From contig JANINW010000003.1 of NCBI GenBank assembly GCA_024508935.1, positions 1 through 59,007 on the forward strand: 59,007 nucleotides of DNA, read 5' to 3'. The notes beneath the pieces are model-generated. The model was not told where the DNA came from, did not search any database, and was given only the letters and a program-made list of their open reading frames with translations. Source of the DNA: Flavipsychrobacter sp. GTDB lineage: Bacteria; Bacteroidota; Bacteroidia; Chitinophagales; Chitinophagaceae. Below are positions 44,595 through 53,327 of the stretch, piece after piece (within the stretch, counting starts at the first letter, position 1; the number at the start of each line of letters is the position of its first letter). The position numbers were made by a program, and so were the translations under genes.

Positions 44595-45522
44595 TAAGAA
44601 AGGACTGGTTTATAAATCTACCGGTAGCTGGTACACGGTGAAGGACGAAGAAGGTACTGTGTGGAACCTGCGCGTACGAGGAAAACTCAAAATAGATGAA
44701 GATATATCTTCTACCAATCCTATAGCAGTAGGCGATACTGTATTGTTTGACGCGGAAGATGAAACAGGCCATATAGGTACCATAAAAGATGTAGCGCAGC
44801 GTAATAATTATATCGTGCGCGTATCTCCCCACAACAGGAACCAGAAACATATTGTAGCGGCCAACCTGGATGCTGCTTTGGTAATGGCAACAATAGCAGA
44901 GCCCCGCACATCGCAGGGCTTTATAGACCGGTTTCTGATTACTGCAGAAGCCTACCATATACCGGCTATTATAGTCATTAATAAAATAGACCTGCTGAAG
45001 CCTAAACATAAGGAACAACTGGAGCATTGGCAGGACATGTACGAAGCGGCCGGTTATGAAGTGTACCCTGTTATTGCATTGGAGCCGGCATCTATTGCAG
45101 CACTATCGGCGAGGTTGCACAATATCACTACACTGTTCAGTGGGCATTCGGGTGTAGGAAAAAGTACACTCATCAACCAGCTGATCCCCGGTTCTGATCT
45201 CAGGACACAGGATGTATCCGGCTGGAGCGGTAAGGGGCAGCATACTACCACGTTTGCTGAAATGTTTGACATTCCTACCGGAGGCAGGATCATAGATACA
45301 CCGGGCGTAAAGGAGTTTGGACTTATAGATTTTGAGCGCGAAGAATTGTCTCAATATTTCCCCGAGATGCGGGCAGTACTGAATAATTGCAAGTTCAATA
45401 ACTGCCTGCATTGCGATGAGCCGGGATGTGCAGTAAAAGAGGGTGTGAATGACGGCTCTATTTCTGCCGACAGGTATGTAAGCTACCGTACCATATTGGA
45501 TAGTATTGAAAAGAAATGGTAA
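44587..45522 (+). CDS. rsgA: Ribosome small subunit-dependent GTPase A
   Basis: This is a 311-residue circularly permuted GTPase that helps mature the 30S subunit. An N-terminal OB domain (about 1-75) is followed by the permuted G motifs: G4 NKIDLLK (about 131-137), then G1 GHSGVGKST (about 186-194), then G3 DTPGVKEFG (about 237-245). The C-terminal zinc knuckle is formed by [14 protein letters not shown] (about 268-281). It overlaps the permease gene by 8 bp (ATG within the last codons), and DUF4286 follows after 14 bp, so these genes are probably co-transcribed. Confidence 0.95.
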   Translation: MSDKKGLVYKSTGSWYTVKDEEGTVWNLRVRGKLKIDEDISSTNPIAVGDTVLFDAEDETGHIGTIKDVAQRNNYIVRVSPHNRNQKHIVAANLDAALVMATIAEPRTSQGFIDRFLITAEAYHIPAIIVINKIDLLKPKHKEQLEHWQDMYEAAGYEVYPVIALEPASIAALSARLHNITTLFSGHSGVGKSTLINQLIPGSDLRTQDVSGWSGKGQHTTTFAEMFDIPTGGRIIDTPGVKEFGLIDFEREELSQYFPEMRAVLNNCKFNNCLHCDEPGCAVKEGVNDGSISADRYVSYRTILDSIEKKW

Positions 45523-45536
45523 GTAATAATTAATTC

Positions 45537-45842
45537 ATGATCATATATAACGTAACCGTAAAAACAGAGCCGGGTATTGCAGCCGAGTGGGAGCAATGGA
45601 TGAAAGAAGAGCATATGCCTGAATTGCTGACCACAGGCCTGTTTACCGAATATAAGCTATGCAGGCTGCTGGAGCAGGACGAAATGGAAGGGATAACCTA
45701 TGTGGCGCAATATTTTTGTAAAGACATAGCAGCGTATAATGCTTATATAGCCGACCATGCACCGCTGATGCGAGAAAAAGGGTTTAATCGCTTTGGCAAC
45801 CGGTTTATAGCATTTCGTACCGTAATGGAGGTGGTTTCTTAA
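45537..45842 (+). CDS. DUF4286 family protein
   Basis: This is a 101-residue protein starting MIIYNVTVKTEPGIAAEWEQWM with HMPELLTTGLFTEYKLCRLL, the conserved pattern of DUF4286, a ferredoxin-like alpha/beta-fold family common in Bacteroidota. The biochemical role is unknown. It follows rsgA by 14 bp and two possible terminators follow. Confidence 0.85.
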   Translation: MIIYNVTVKTEPGIAAEWEQWMKEEHMPELLTTGLFTEYKLCRLLEQDEMEGITYVAQYFCKDIAAYNAYIADHAPLMREKGFNRFGNRFIAFRTVMEVVS

Positions 45843-45907
45843 AAATATTTTAAAATACCCGCCGGGCCTTGATTTTAGCGGGTTTTGCTGAGAGCAAATT
45901 TCTTGCC

Positions 45908-45951
45908 AATATGCGCAAATCCTTTATGGTAAAGGGTTTGCGCATATTTTT
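45908..45951 (+). terminator. Long hairpin terminator after DUF4286
   Basis: A 19-bp stem (45908-45926 / 45930-45948, one wobble pair, core ATGCGCAAA) with a TGG loop ends in five Ts. It probably ends the 41484-45842 transcript. A weaker stem (ACCCGC / GCGGGT) precedes it near 45857-45883. Confidence 0.75.
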
Positions 45952-46040
45952 CATTTACCGCGAATGTGCAAAAATGTTGATAAACTGTGGAAAGCTGCTA
46001 CAGGCAAGGGTTTGGCAGGGTAAAAAAGATTTTGAGGATA

Positions 46041-46071
46041 TTTGGAAGTGCAGTAAAGCTGAGTATATTTG
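46041..46071 (+). promoter_or_regulatory. Promoter of the HU gene
   Basis: TTTG (46041-46044), a 19-bp spacer and TATATTTG (46064-46071) form a canonical Bacteroidota promoter. The ATG lies 49 bp downstream. Confidence 0.75.
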
Positions 46072-46120
46072 CTTATTCCACTGAAAAAATATTTTTCACA
46101 ACCAAACACGCAAAAAAGCT

Positions 46121-46405
46121 ATGAACAAAGCTGAACTGATCGATAAGATCGCAAAAGATGCCGGCGTTACTAAAACACAAGCTAATGACGCACTGGATTC
46201 TTTCACTAATGCTGTAGTTGCTTCTCTGAAAAAAGGAGACCGCGTTACACTGGTAGGCTTCGGTACATTCTCTGTATCTGAACGTGCTGCCCGTAATGGC
46301 CGCAACCCGCAAACAGGTGAAGTTATCAAGATCAAAGCACGTAAAGTGCCTAAGTTCAAAGCTGGTAAAGAGTTTTCTACAAAAATCAGCAGCGGTAAGA
46401 AATAA
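46121..46405 (+). CDS. HU family DNA-binding protein
   Basis: This is a 94-residue nucleoid protein. It starts [22 protein letters not shown], has the beta-arm hinge [11 protein letters not shown] (about 43-53), the DNA-minor-groove arm [10 protein letters not shown] with the conserved proline (about 61-70), and [11 protein letters not shown] at the end. The length and motifs are those of bacterial HU (IHF shares the fold). It bends DNA and compacts the chromosome. It is monocistronic, with its own promoter and terminator. Confidence 0.95.
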   Translation: MNKAELIDKIAKDAGVTKTQANDALDSFTNAVVASLKKGDRVTLVGFGTFSVSERAARNGRNPQTGEVIKIKARKVPKFKAGKEFSTKISSGKK

Positions 46406-46424
46406 TTTTCTTATGAAACACATT

Positions 46425-46458
46425 GAAAGCAGGGGCCGAAATGTTCCTGCTTTTTTTT
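46425..46458 (+). terminator. Terminator of the HU gene
   Basis: An 8-bp stem (AAAGCAGG / CCTGCTTT) with a 12-nt loop is followed by eight Ts. The T-run leads directly into the next gene's -7 box. Confidence 0.75.
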
Positions 46459-46465
46459 ATTTTTG
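46458..46465 (+). promoter_or_regulatory. -7 box of the bTHX gene
   Basis: TATTTTTG (TAnnTTTG) lies 21 bp before the bTHX ATG, overlapping the end of the HU terminator. Confidence 0.5.
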
Positions 46466-46486
46466 CACCCTAAATACTTTTTAACT

Positions 46487-46600
46487 ATGGGCAGAGGCGA
46501 TAAACGCACTAAGCGCGGTAAAATATCAATGGGCAGTTTCGGTAAGGTCCGTCCTGCAAAAGTTGCAAAGAAAGCCGCAAAAACTGAAAAGAAAGCATAA
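46487..46600 (+). CDS. 30S ribosomal protein bTHX
   Basis: This is a 37-codon gene encoding a highly basic peptide that begins MGRGDKRTKRGKISMGSFG and continues KVRPAKVAKKAAK to its end. This matches the THX (bTHX) family of tiny 30S proteins, first seen in Thermus and common in Bacteroidota, which bind in the 30S head. Its start, length and charge all fit. It sits between the HU terminator and its own terminator with a -7 box of its own. Confidence 0.88.
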   Translation: MGRGDKRTKRGKISMGSFGKVRPAKVAKKAAKTEKKA

Positions 46601-46620
46601 ACGAATTTCAGTAGCAGATG

Positions 46621-46645
46621 CGCCGCCTTACAGGGCGGCGTTTAT
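46621..46645 (+). terminator. Terminator of the bTHX gene
   Basis: A 7-bp GC stem (CGCCGCC / GGCGGCG) is followed by TTTATGTTTA. Confidence 0.75.
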
Positions 46646-46704
46646 GTTTATGGTATTAACGATTCAATAGTAAAGATAAGAGGTGATATTTATCATATTT
46701 CCTC

Positions 46705-46712
46705 TAAGTTTG
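46705..46712 (+). promoter_or_regulatory. -7 box of the epimerase gene
   Basis: TAAGTTTG is an exact TAnnTTTG match 20 bp before the ATG. A -33 TTTG is not seen. Confidence 0.5.
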
Positions 46713-46732
46713 CGCAGATTTTACAAGACAAT

Positions 46733-47716
46733 ATGCAGCAGTTTCATACTAAAGACATTCATAAACTTTCTTTCCTGGTTACAGGCGGAGCTGGATTTAT
46801 TGGTTCGCATATTGTTGAATACCTGCTGAAACAGGGCGCCGGAAAAGTGCGTGTGTTGGATAACCTGGCTACAGGATTGCAAAGCAATATTGACTTGTTT
46901 AAGGATAATCCTGCTTTTGAATTTATGAATGGGGATATACGTGATGCTGCTGTTTGCCGGCAGGCATGCGAGGGTATAGACTATGTAAGCCACCAGGCAG
47001 CATTAGGCTCTGTACCGCGTTCTATTGCAGACCCTATTACCAGCAATGATGTGAATGTAGGTGGCTTTGTAAATATGCTTACGGCAGCAAAAGATGCCGG
47101 AGTGAAAACATTCGTGTATGCTTCTTCTTCATCTGTATACGGGGATGATCCTGAATTGCCTAAGCGCGAAGTAAAAACCGGCAACCCCTTATCTCCATAT
47201 GCAGTTACTAAAAAGGCGAATGAACTGTATGCTGATGTCTTCTCGAAACTGTACGGGATGAAGCTCTGTGGCTTCCGTTATTTCAACGTATTCGGCCCGC
47301 GCCAGGACCCTAACGGTCCTTATGCTGCCGTTATTCCCTTGTTTGTAAGCGGCATATTGAATAATACTGCTGTTTATATTAATGGTGACGGTGAGCAAAC
47401 ACGCGATTTTACTTTTGTTGATAATGCAGTGCAGGCAAACATAAGGGGTATGCTTGCTGAGAATGATACTGCTTTTGGTGAAGTATATAACGTAGCTGTA
47501 GGCGAGAACTTCTCCGTTAATTTCCTGTATACAGCTATCCGCGACCTGTTGGGCAAAGAGCACCAGGCTACTTATCGCGAAGCACGTGCAGGGGATGTAC
47601 GTAATTCGCTGGCTGATATTTCTAAAGCAAAATCATTACTGGGATACGAGCCTACACAGCGCTTTGCCCAAGGCCTGGAGGAAACGGTGTCATTCTTCAG
47701 GGCGATGCATGCCTGA
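46733..47716 (+). CDS. WbpP-like UDP-N-acetylhexosamine 4-epimerase
   Basis: This is a 327-residue extended short-chain dehydrogenase/reductase. The NAD-binding motif VTGGAGFIGSH (about 16-26), the catalytic Ser region ASSSSVYGD, and SPYAVTKK with its Tyr-Lys pair (about 155-162) are present. HQAALGSVPRSIADPITSNDVN and FNVFGPRQDPNGPYAAVIP are very close to the WbpP/TviC group, which interconverts UDP-GlcNAc and UDP-GalNAc (or their uronic acids). It probably supplies a sugar donor for surface polysaccharide with the neighbouring glycosyltransferase. It ends 3 bp from that convergent gene's stop codon. Confidence 0.88.
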   Translation: MQQFHTKDIHKLSFLVTGGAGFIGSHIVEYLLKQGAGKVRVLDNLATGLQSNIDLFKDNPAFEFMNGDIRDAAVCRQACEGIDYVSHQAALGSVPRSIADPITSNDVNVGGFVNMLTAAKDAGVKTFVYASSSSVYGDDPELPKREVKTGNPLSPYAVTKKANELYADVFSKLYGMKLCGFRYFNVFGPRQDPNGPYAAVIPLFVSGILNNTAVYINGDGEQTRDFTFVDNAVQANIRGMLAENDTAFGEVYNVAVGENFSVNFLYTAIRDLLGKEHQATYREARAGDVRNSLADISKAKSLLGYEPTQRFAQGLEETVSFFRAMHA

Positions 47717-47719
47717 TAA

Positions 47720-48964
47720 TTATTCTTCAAGAAAAACAGGCACAGGTCTTCCACGCCTGCTGCGGTAGTCTACATTCTTACGGTCGAGCAGGGAGTAATA
47801 ATACTCGCTCATATCACCTACCAGGCGCTGGTAAGAATATTTGCTCTGAACAAAATTGCGGCCCTGGGTGCCAAAATAAGTTCTGAGCTCCGGTTTGTTT
47901 ATTAACTGTAGCAGGGCTTCCGCAAATATGTCTATATCATTAGGCTCTGTAATAAAACCGCATTGATTATCTCTTACTACATCGGCAACGCCACCTACGT
48001 TGGTAGAAACTACCGGTTTTGCTGCTGCCTGTGCTTCTATGAGAGAAACCGGAGTACCTTCGTTATGGCTGGTAAGTGCTACAATATCTAATCCCGCCAA
48101 TACCGTATCCATTTCTGTTTGCCAGGAAGTACATATAGCCGTTGCTTCTCGGTTGTCCGCAGGGATGTACGCATAGTCAATGCCTGCTTCCCGAAACTCC
48201 GCTTCCATTTGCTCGCGCATATCGCCATCGCCTATCACCACAAATTTTACGTGTTGCGATGTTTGTTCCAATACTCGTTTAGCAGCAGCAACAAACAGGC
48301 TGTGGTTTTTTACCGGTACTATCCTGCCAATGATACCAATGGCTATATCATCGTCCAGCAAGCGGTAGCGTTTGCGGAATATGCCGCGTTTTATATCCTG
48401 CTTTTGCTGGAATTTATCAAGGTCGAGACCAAGTGGTATGATCTTAATTTTATCTTCATTGCAAATCTCGTAGGTATGTGCCAGTTCATTTTTCTGGCTT
48501 TCACTTATAGCAATGATACCTGTAGAACGTCTTGCCAGGTAGCGTTCTATTTGTATAAATGTATTGGTCTTCCACTTGCTGAAATAACTGTGGAAGATAT
48601 GGCCGTGAAATGTATGCACAATAACCGGTACACGGCAGGCATCTGCAGCCAGGCGGCCTATTACGCCTGATTTTGCAGCATGTGTATGTACTATGTCCGG
48701 TTTAAATTTTTCAATGAGCTTTTTCACTTTGCGGTAGGCCATACCGTCATTCATAGGTTGTATATCCCGTTTCATTTCCGGGATAACTATCGGTTCTATA
48801 CCCAGGTCTACGCTCAGGTGGTCTGCATCCTGCTCATGGTCATCTTTGCCGCCAATTACCAGCATGGTCTCAAACTCCGGGGCCATATATTTGGTGAGGT
48901 AAGTGGCATTGATGGCAGGGCCGCCAATGATAAGTCTGTTCAGTATACGCAGTACGCGGGGCAT
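47720..48964 (-). CDS. GT4 family glycosyltransferase
   Basis: This is a 414-residue GT-B-fold retaining glycosyltransferase. The N-terminal domain has IVHTHAAKSGVIGRLAA and IGGPAIN near the start; the C-terminal domain has IGRIVPVKNHSLF and the donor-binding EX7E motif in NEGTPVSLIEAQ (about 300-312), followed by PVVSTNVGGV. It probably adds a sugar to a lipid-linked polysaccharide intermediate at the cytoplasmic membrane. It is the second gene of a minus-strand pair, 53 bp after asnB. The sugar and acceptor are not predictable. Confidence 0.92.
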   Translation of the reverse strand: MPRVLRILNRLIIGGPAINATYLTKYMAPEFETMLVIGGKDDHEQDADHLSVDLGIEPIVIPEMKRDIQPMNDGMAYRKVKKLIEKFKPDIVHTHAAKSGVIGRLAADACRVPVIVHTFHGHIFHSYFSKWKTNTFIQIERYLARRSTGIIAISESQKNELAHTYEICNEDKIKIIPLGLDLDKFQQKQDIKRGIFRKRYRLLDDDIAIGIIGRIVPVKNHSLFVAAAKRVLEQTSQHVKFVVIGDGDMREQMEAEFREAGIDYAYIPADNREATAICTSWQTEMDTVLAGLDIVALTSHNEGTPVSLIEAQAAAKPVVSTNVGGVADVVRDNQCGFITEPNDIDIFAEALLQLINKPELRTYFGTQGRNFVQSKYSYQRLVGDMSEYYYSLLDRKNVDYRSRRGRPVPVFLEE

Positions 48965-49017
48965 GAGTGATATGTTAGGTCAAAAATACAATAGATAAAG
49001 GGCTATGTCAAATGGTG

Positions 49018-50928
49018 CTACAAATAGTACTTCTTCCACCAGTACTGGAATACGATCAGCGCCCATATGGTAGCATGGCTATCTTCCGGGTTGCTGCTGT
49101 GCAGTTTCTTTTTCAGGTTTTCTATGGCCGCTACGTTAAATATGCCTTGTTGGGCTACGAAATCTTTTTGCAGCAGGTCGTCATTTATCAGTCCCCATAG
49201 TTCTTTGCGAAACCAATCAAGTAGCGGTATCTCAAAGCCATGCTTAGGACGGTTATAAATAGCTTCCGGCAGCATAGGACGGAAGGCATCCTGAACTATT
49301 TTCTTCTTTAAGGTGCTGTCTATCTTATAGCGCACTGGCAAACCAAAGGCAAAATCAACCACTTTATTATCCAGGAAAGGGCTGCGCACTTCCAGGCTGT
49401 TGGCCATGCTCATCAGGTCTACTTTTACCAGCATATCGCTCAGTAGTACCAGGTTCATGTCTGTCAGCAGCACTTCATTAAAATCGCCCGAGTGCAAAAA
49501 CTGCAGCAGTTGCTGTTTTTCTTTTTCAATCAATGGGGCGTTTACTTGCTGCTGTGATGCAGGGCTTAGTAAATTGTTTACGCTTTGTGTATTGTTGAAA
49601 GAAGCCCAGCGCCAATAGCGTTCTTTTGTGGAAAGACTGGCGCCTTCTGCAAAGCGGTGCAGCTGGCGGAATTTGTTGGTTATTTTATTATTACGGCTGC
49701 GGGGCAGGGCATTCCAAACAGGTAAGCCGGCCTTTACCAATGCATTTGCCAGCGATTGTTTACGCACCCGCCATTCGGCAGCATGCTTATTATAGCCTGC
49801 AAATACTTCGTCTCCTCCATCGCCGCTCAATGCTACGGTCACATATTTCCTGGTGTGTTTGCAGAGGATGTATTCCGGTATGGCCGATGAATCTGCAAAT
49901 GGCTCATCGATATAGTCCAGCACATCATATACATGCTCCAGGAAATCGTTGTTGCTTAAAGAAAATACCGTGTGATTGGTCTTATACTTATCAGCCACCA
50001 GTTTGGCATAATGCGTTTCGTCAAAAAAAGCATTGTCTTTGTAGCCAATTGAGAAAGTGTTGAGCTGCGATGTGTGCCTGCTGGCCAGTGCTACAATTAC
50101 AGATGAATCTATGCCGCCACTAAGGAATGCGCCCAGGGGTACATCTGCTATCATACGTTCCTGCACGGCAGTATCCATATGTACTACCAACTGTTCTTTA
50201 GCTGTTTCGTAGTCGTATTGTTCGTAAGACCCCGGGTGCGTGCGCAATTGGTAATATGGTTTGCATTCCTGTATACCCCAGGGTGTGCATATCATATAAT
50301 GCGCCGGTTTCAGCTTGGCTACGCCTTTCAGCATGCTTTGCGGCTGTGGTATATAATTGAGTTGCAGGTATTGATGCAGCACAGAATAGTCCAGCTCTTT
50401 GGGGATACCCCATTCAAGCAATGCCTTCATCTCTGAAGCAAATGCGATGTGGTCTTCTGTGGCATGATACAGCAGCGGCTTCTTACCGTAGCGGTCGCGG
50501 GCCAATATCAATGTGCCTGTTTCCTTATCGTAAAAAGCAAAAGCAAAGAAACCGCTTAGCCATTCGAGGCACTTAGGGCCATATTCAATCAGCAGGTATA
50601 GCAGTACTTCTGTGTCAGATGTAGTAGCAGGTCCGTCTATTCGTTTCCATACAGCAGGAAGATATTGTTCAGAAAGTTGCTGAAAATTGAATATTTCGCC
50701 ATTGAAAACGATCTGGTACCTGCTGCTCTTATCGGCCATAGGCTGCATGGCACCTGTAGAAGTATCTATAATAGATAAACGCCTGTGCCCCAGGGCTACC
50801 TTGGCATCTCTGTAAACATTACCGCAATCGGGGCCACGCAAAAACATTTTCTGCGTGGTTTGTTCTATTTTTGCGAGATTAGGTGTTGCGTTGTTATTGA
50901 AGGCATAATAGCCCGATATACCACACAT
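49018..50928 (-). CDS. asnB: Asparagine synthase (glutamine-hydrolysing)
   Basis: This is a 636-residue two-domain amidotransferase. Cys2 of MCGISGYYA is the N-terminal nucleophile of the class II glutaminase, with RGPDCG and FNGEIFNF. The synthetase domain carries the PP-loop LSGGIDSSV (about 265-273) and SGDGGDEVFAGY. Proteins of this length are often found in Bacteroidota and proteobacterial polysaccharide clusters, where they may amidate a sugar acid rather than aspartate; the neighbouring GT4 and epimerase genes make that plausible here. It is divergent from the membrane gene at 50966 with only 37 bp between. Confidence 0.9.
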   Translation of the reverse strand: MCGISGYYAFNNNATPNLAKIEQTTQKMFLRGPDCGNVYRDAKVALGHRRLSIIDTSTGAMQPMADKSSRYQIVFNGEIFNFQQLSEQYLPAVWKRIDGPATTSDTEVLLYLLIEYGPKCLEWLSGFFAFAFYDKETGTLILARDRYGKKPLLYHATEDHIAFASEMKALLEWGIPKELDYSVLHQYLQLNYIPQPQSMLKGVAKLKPAHYMICTPWGIQECKPYYQLRTHPGSYEQYDYETAKEQLVVHMDTAVQERMIADVPLGAFLSGGIDSSVIVALASRHTSQLNTFSIGYKDNAFFDETHYAKLVADKYKTNHTVFSLSNNDFLEHVYDVLDYIDEPFADSSAIPEYILCKHTRKYVTVALSGDGGDEVFAGYNKHAAEWRVRKQSLANALVKAGLPVWNALPRSRNNKITNKFRQLHRFAEGASLSTKERYWRWASFNNTQSVNNLLSPASQQQVNAPLIEKEKQQLLQFLHSGDFNEVLLTDMNLVLLSDMLVKVDLMSMANSLEVRSPFLDNKVVDFAFGLPVRYKIDSTLKKKIVQDAFRPMLPEAIYNRPKHGFEIPLLDWFRKELWGLINDDLLQKDFVAQQGIFNVAAIENLKKKLHSSNPEDSHATIWALIVFQYWWKKYYL

Positions 50929-50965
50929 TGAACGGTAGATGGAGATTGATTAACAGGACGTTTCT

Positions 50966-52318
50966 ATGTACGAATTTATAACATTACTCGACTATTTTCT
51001 TCTGCCGTTTTATTTAGTAATTATTTATGTCATTGCTACTACTATACGCAACCACCAATACCCGGTAGGCCATCCATGGCGGCCGTATTTTCTTCCCGGC
51101 CTTACTGCCAAGATACTAGGAGCGTTGTTTATTGGTTTTATCTACCAGTATTATTACGGCGGGGGAGATACCGCCAACTATTTTTACCATGCGCAGGTCA
51201 TCAACAGTTCATTCGGCGAATCGCCCGAAAAATGGTTTAACCTCATCCTTCACCTACAGCCCTGGTATGAAGGTGCTTATTCTGAATATATAAGCAAACT
51301 ATGGTGGTATGATGCCCCTACAGAATATATAGTGTGTTGTATTACCGCTTTCCTGGGCATATTTACGTTCACTACCTACCTGCCAACATCGGTATTGCTG
51401 GCCAGTATAGCTTACACGGGTATCTGGGCATTGTTCCGCACTTTTGCTACTAAATATCCTGCGTATATTAAATATGTAGCTATGTCTGTATTGTTCATCC
51501 CCAGCACTATCATGTGGGGGTCGGGCATTTTTAAAGACAGCATTTGTATGTTTGGCGTAGGCTGGCTCACTTATGGTGCCTTCCGCCTGCTTATCAACAG
51601 GGATTTCCGTCCCAGGATCATCATAATGACCATTGTGAGCTTTTACCTGGTAGGCGCTATTAAGGTATATATCTTATTGGCCTTTATTCCTGCAATGATA
51701 TTATGGATACTGTTTACCTATTCTCATAAGATACAAAGCCGGTTCACCCGTTTCATGCTAAAGCTGGTTGTGGTAGGTGCTTCCGTCGGTGGTTTCCTGG
51801 TATTCTCTCAAAAATTTGCCACCGAATTGGGCAAGTATTCACTGGAAAATGTAGCAAAGACATCCTATACCACCAGCTCCTATATCCAGTCTGTATCAGG
51901 TGACCAAGGCTCCGGGTACGACCTGGGTGGGGGATTAGACCCGTCTTTGGGAGGGATGCTGAAAAAATTTCCGCTGGCGGTAAATGTGAGCCTGTTTCGT
52001 CCATATATATGGGAAACGCGCAAACCTATCCAGTTGCTGAACGCCATAGAAGCCACGCTGTTTTTATGGGTAACGATAAAGATATTATTATCAATCGGGC
52101 CGAGGCGGGCATGGAAAACGATCTCGGATGACCCCACCATACAATTCTGCCTGATATTTGCTATTGTGTTTGCTTTTGCCGTGGGTATATCGTCTGGTAA
52201 TTTCGGTACGCTTTCCCGTTATCGTATACCCTGCCTGCCGTTCTATAGCATGGCACTTGTGCTCATTTATTATAAGCACAATCCTATCTATAAAAATATT
52301 CTTTCTTTCAGGCTTTAG
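50966..52318 (+). CDS. Polytopic membrane protein of polysaccharide cluster
   Basis: This is a 450-residue membrane protein with about ten hydrophobic helices. A conserved-looking first loop contains YQYYYGGGDTANYFYHAQ, followed by a periplasmic part before helix 3. A second large loop (about 285-335) is rich in Ser and Gly. The GGGDT loop after an early helix recalls GT-C or polymerase-like proteins, and the position beside asnB, GT4 and the epimerase suggests a role in polysaccharide assembly. The family is not recognised. Its stop codon overlaps that of convergent panC by 4 bp. Confidence 0.75.
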   Translation: MYEFITLLDYFLLPFYLVIIYVIATTIRNHQYPVGHPWRPYFLPGLTAKILGALFIGFIYQYYYGGGDTANYFYHAQVINSSFGESPEKWFNLILHLQPWYEGAYSEYISKLWWYDAPTEYIVCCITAFLGIFTFTTYLPTSVLLASIAYTGIWALFRTFATKYPAYIKYVAMSVLFIPSTIMWGSGIFKDSICMFGVGWLTYGAFRLLINRDFRPRIIIMTIVSFYLVGAIKVYILLAFIPAMILWILFTYSHKIQSRFTRFMLKLVVVGASVGGFLVFSQKFATELGKYSLENVAKTSYTTSSYIQSVSGDQGSGYDLGGGLDPSLGGMLKKFPLAVNVSLFRPYIWETRKPIQLLNAIEATLFLWVTIKILLSIGPRRAWKTISDDPTIQFCLIFAIVFAFAVGISSGNFGTLSRYRIPCLPFYSMALVLIYYKHNPIYKNILSFRL

Positions 52319-53205
52319 TTCAGCAGCATATTATCTATCAGCCGCACATTGCCGAGTTTGGCGGCGATCAGTACTATCATTTTGCGGTTACTGTCGAAAT
52401 CTGTGAGCAATTCAAGGTTATTTGCATCAGCCAGGGATATGTATTCTGGAGAAAAACCTTTTTCTTCCAGCAGGTCATTGCATTCCTTTTGCACCAATTC
52501 AAACTTATCGGTCGATTGTTTGGCCTGGATAGATACCAGGCATTGATAAATAAGTGCAGCAATAGCCCGTTGCGGCTCAGTAAGCCTCCTGTTGCGGCTA
52601 CTCATAGCCAGCCCGTCCGGTTCGCGTTGAGTAGATGAGATATGAAGGTTTATGGTGTCTTCCTTACCCAATTGGCGGATGAGATCTTTCAATACCATGC
52701 ATTGCTGGTAGTCTTTTTGCCCCAGGTATAGTTCATCCGGTTGCACAATATCCAGCAGGCGGGCTACTACCTGTCCTACACCTTTAAAATGTCCCGGCCG
52801 CTGCGCGCCTTCTAATACCGTCTCCAGGTATCCAAATTCGAATGTAGGTATATTGTCAGGTCCGCCGGGGTATATTTCCGTTACCTGCGGCATGAAAAGC
52901 ACATCGCAACCTGCTTCTGCCAGCATTTGAATGTCATTTTCACCCGAAACGGGGTATTTTTCAAAATCTTCTTTGTCATTAAACTGGGTGGGGTTTACAA
53001 AAATGCTGGCTACGGTTAATTTTTTAGCGGGTATTGCTATGGCGCTATTATAACCAGCAGGTTTTGCCTGCTTAGCCTCGTTAATAAGGGATATATGCCC
53101 GTTGTGTAATGCACCCATTGTAGGAATGAAGGCGATACGAAAACCTTCTTCCCTTTTGTTTTCAAGGTAATATTTTACGTCTTCTATATATTTAAAAATT
53201 ACCAT
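52315..53205 (-). CDS. panC: Pantoate--beta-alanine ligase
   Basis: This 296-residue enzyme joins pantoate and beta-alanine using ATP, the last step of pantothenate synthesis. It has the HIGH-like motif PTMGALHNGHISLI (about 29-42), LGQKDYQQ, and the KMSKS-like MSSRNRRL. The start is the ATG at 53205. It is divergent from the one-domain glycosyltransferase gene at 53328, a neighbour combination seen in several Bacteroidota. Confidence 0.95.
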   Translation of the reverse strand: MVIFKYIEDVKYYLENKREEGFRIAFIPTMGALHNGHISLINEAKQAKPAGYNSAIAIPAKKLTVASIFVNPTQFNDKEDFEKYPVSGENDIQMLAEAGCDVLFMPQVTEIYPGGPDNIPTFEFGYLETVLEGAQRPGHFKGVGQVVARLLDIVQPDELYLGQKDYQQCMVLKDLIRQLGKEDTINLHISSTQREPDGLAMSSRNRRLTEPQRAIAALIYQCLVSIQAKQSTDKFELVQKECNDLLEEKGFSPEYISLADANNLELLTDFDSNRKMIVLIAAKLGNVRLIDNMLLN

Positions 53206-53263
53206 TTGATATAATTATATTGAAGGATGTACAAAGTAAAAAGTTTGGAATTTATTATTTTCG

Positions 53264-53271
53264 TAATTTTG
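53264..53271 (+). promoter_or_regulatory. -7 box of the GT5-like gene
   Basis: TAATTTTG matches TAnnTTTG 56 bp before the ATG. A TTTG at 53244 is only 16 bp upstream, shorter than usual. Confidence 0.45.
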
Positions 53272-53327
53272 CAGACAATTTTCCGACAAGTATAATTGTT
53301 TTCCTTGTTTTAATCTAAAACAACAGC

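Noticed and set aside
45869-46084. A 71-codon frame before the HU gene
   Set aside because: It overlaps the strong 45908-45951 hairpin and the HU promoter and starts with TTG; its translation has no recognisable feature.
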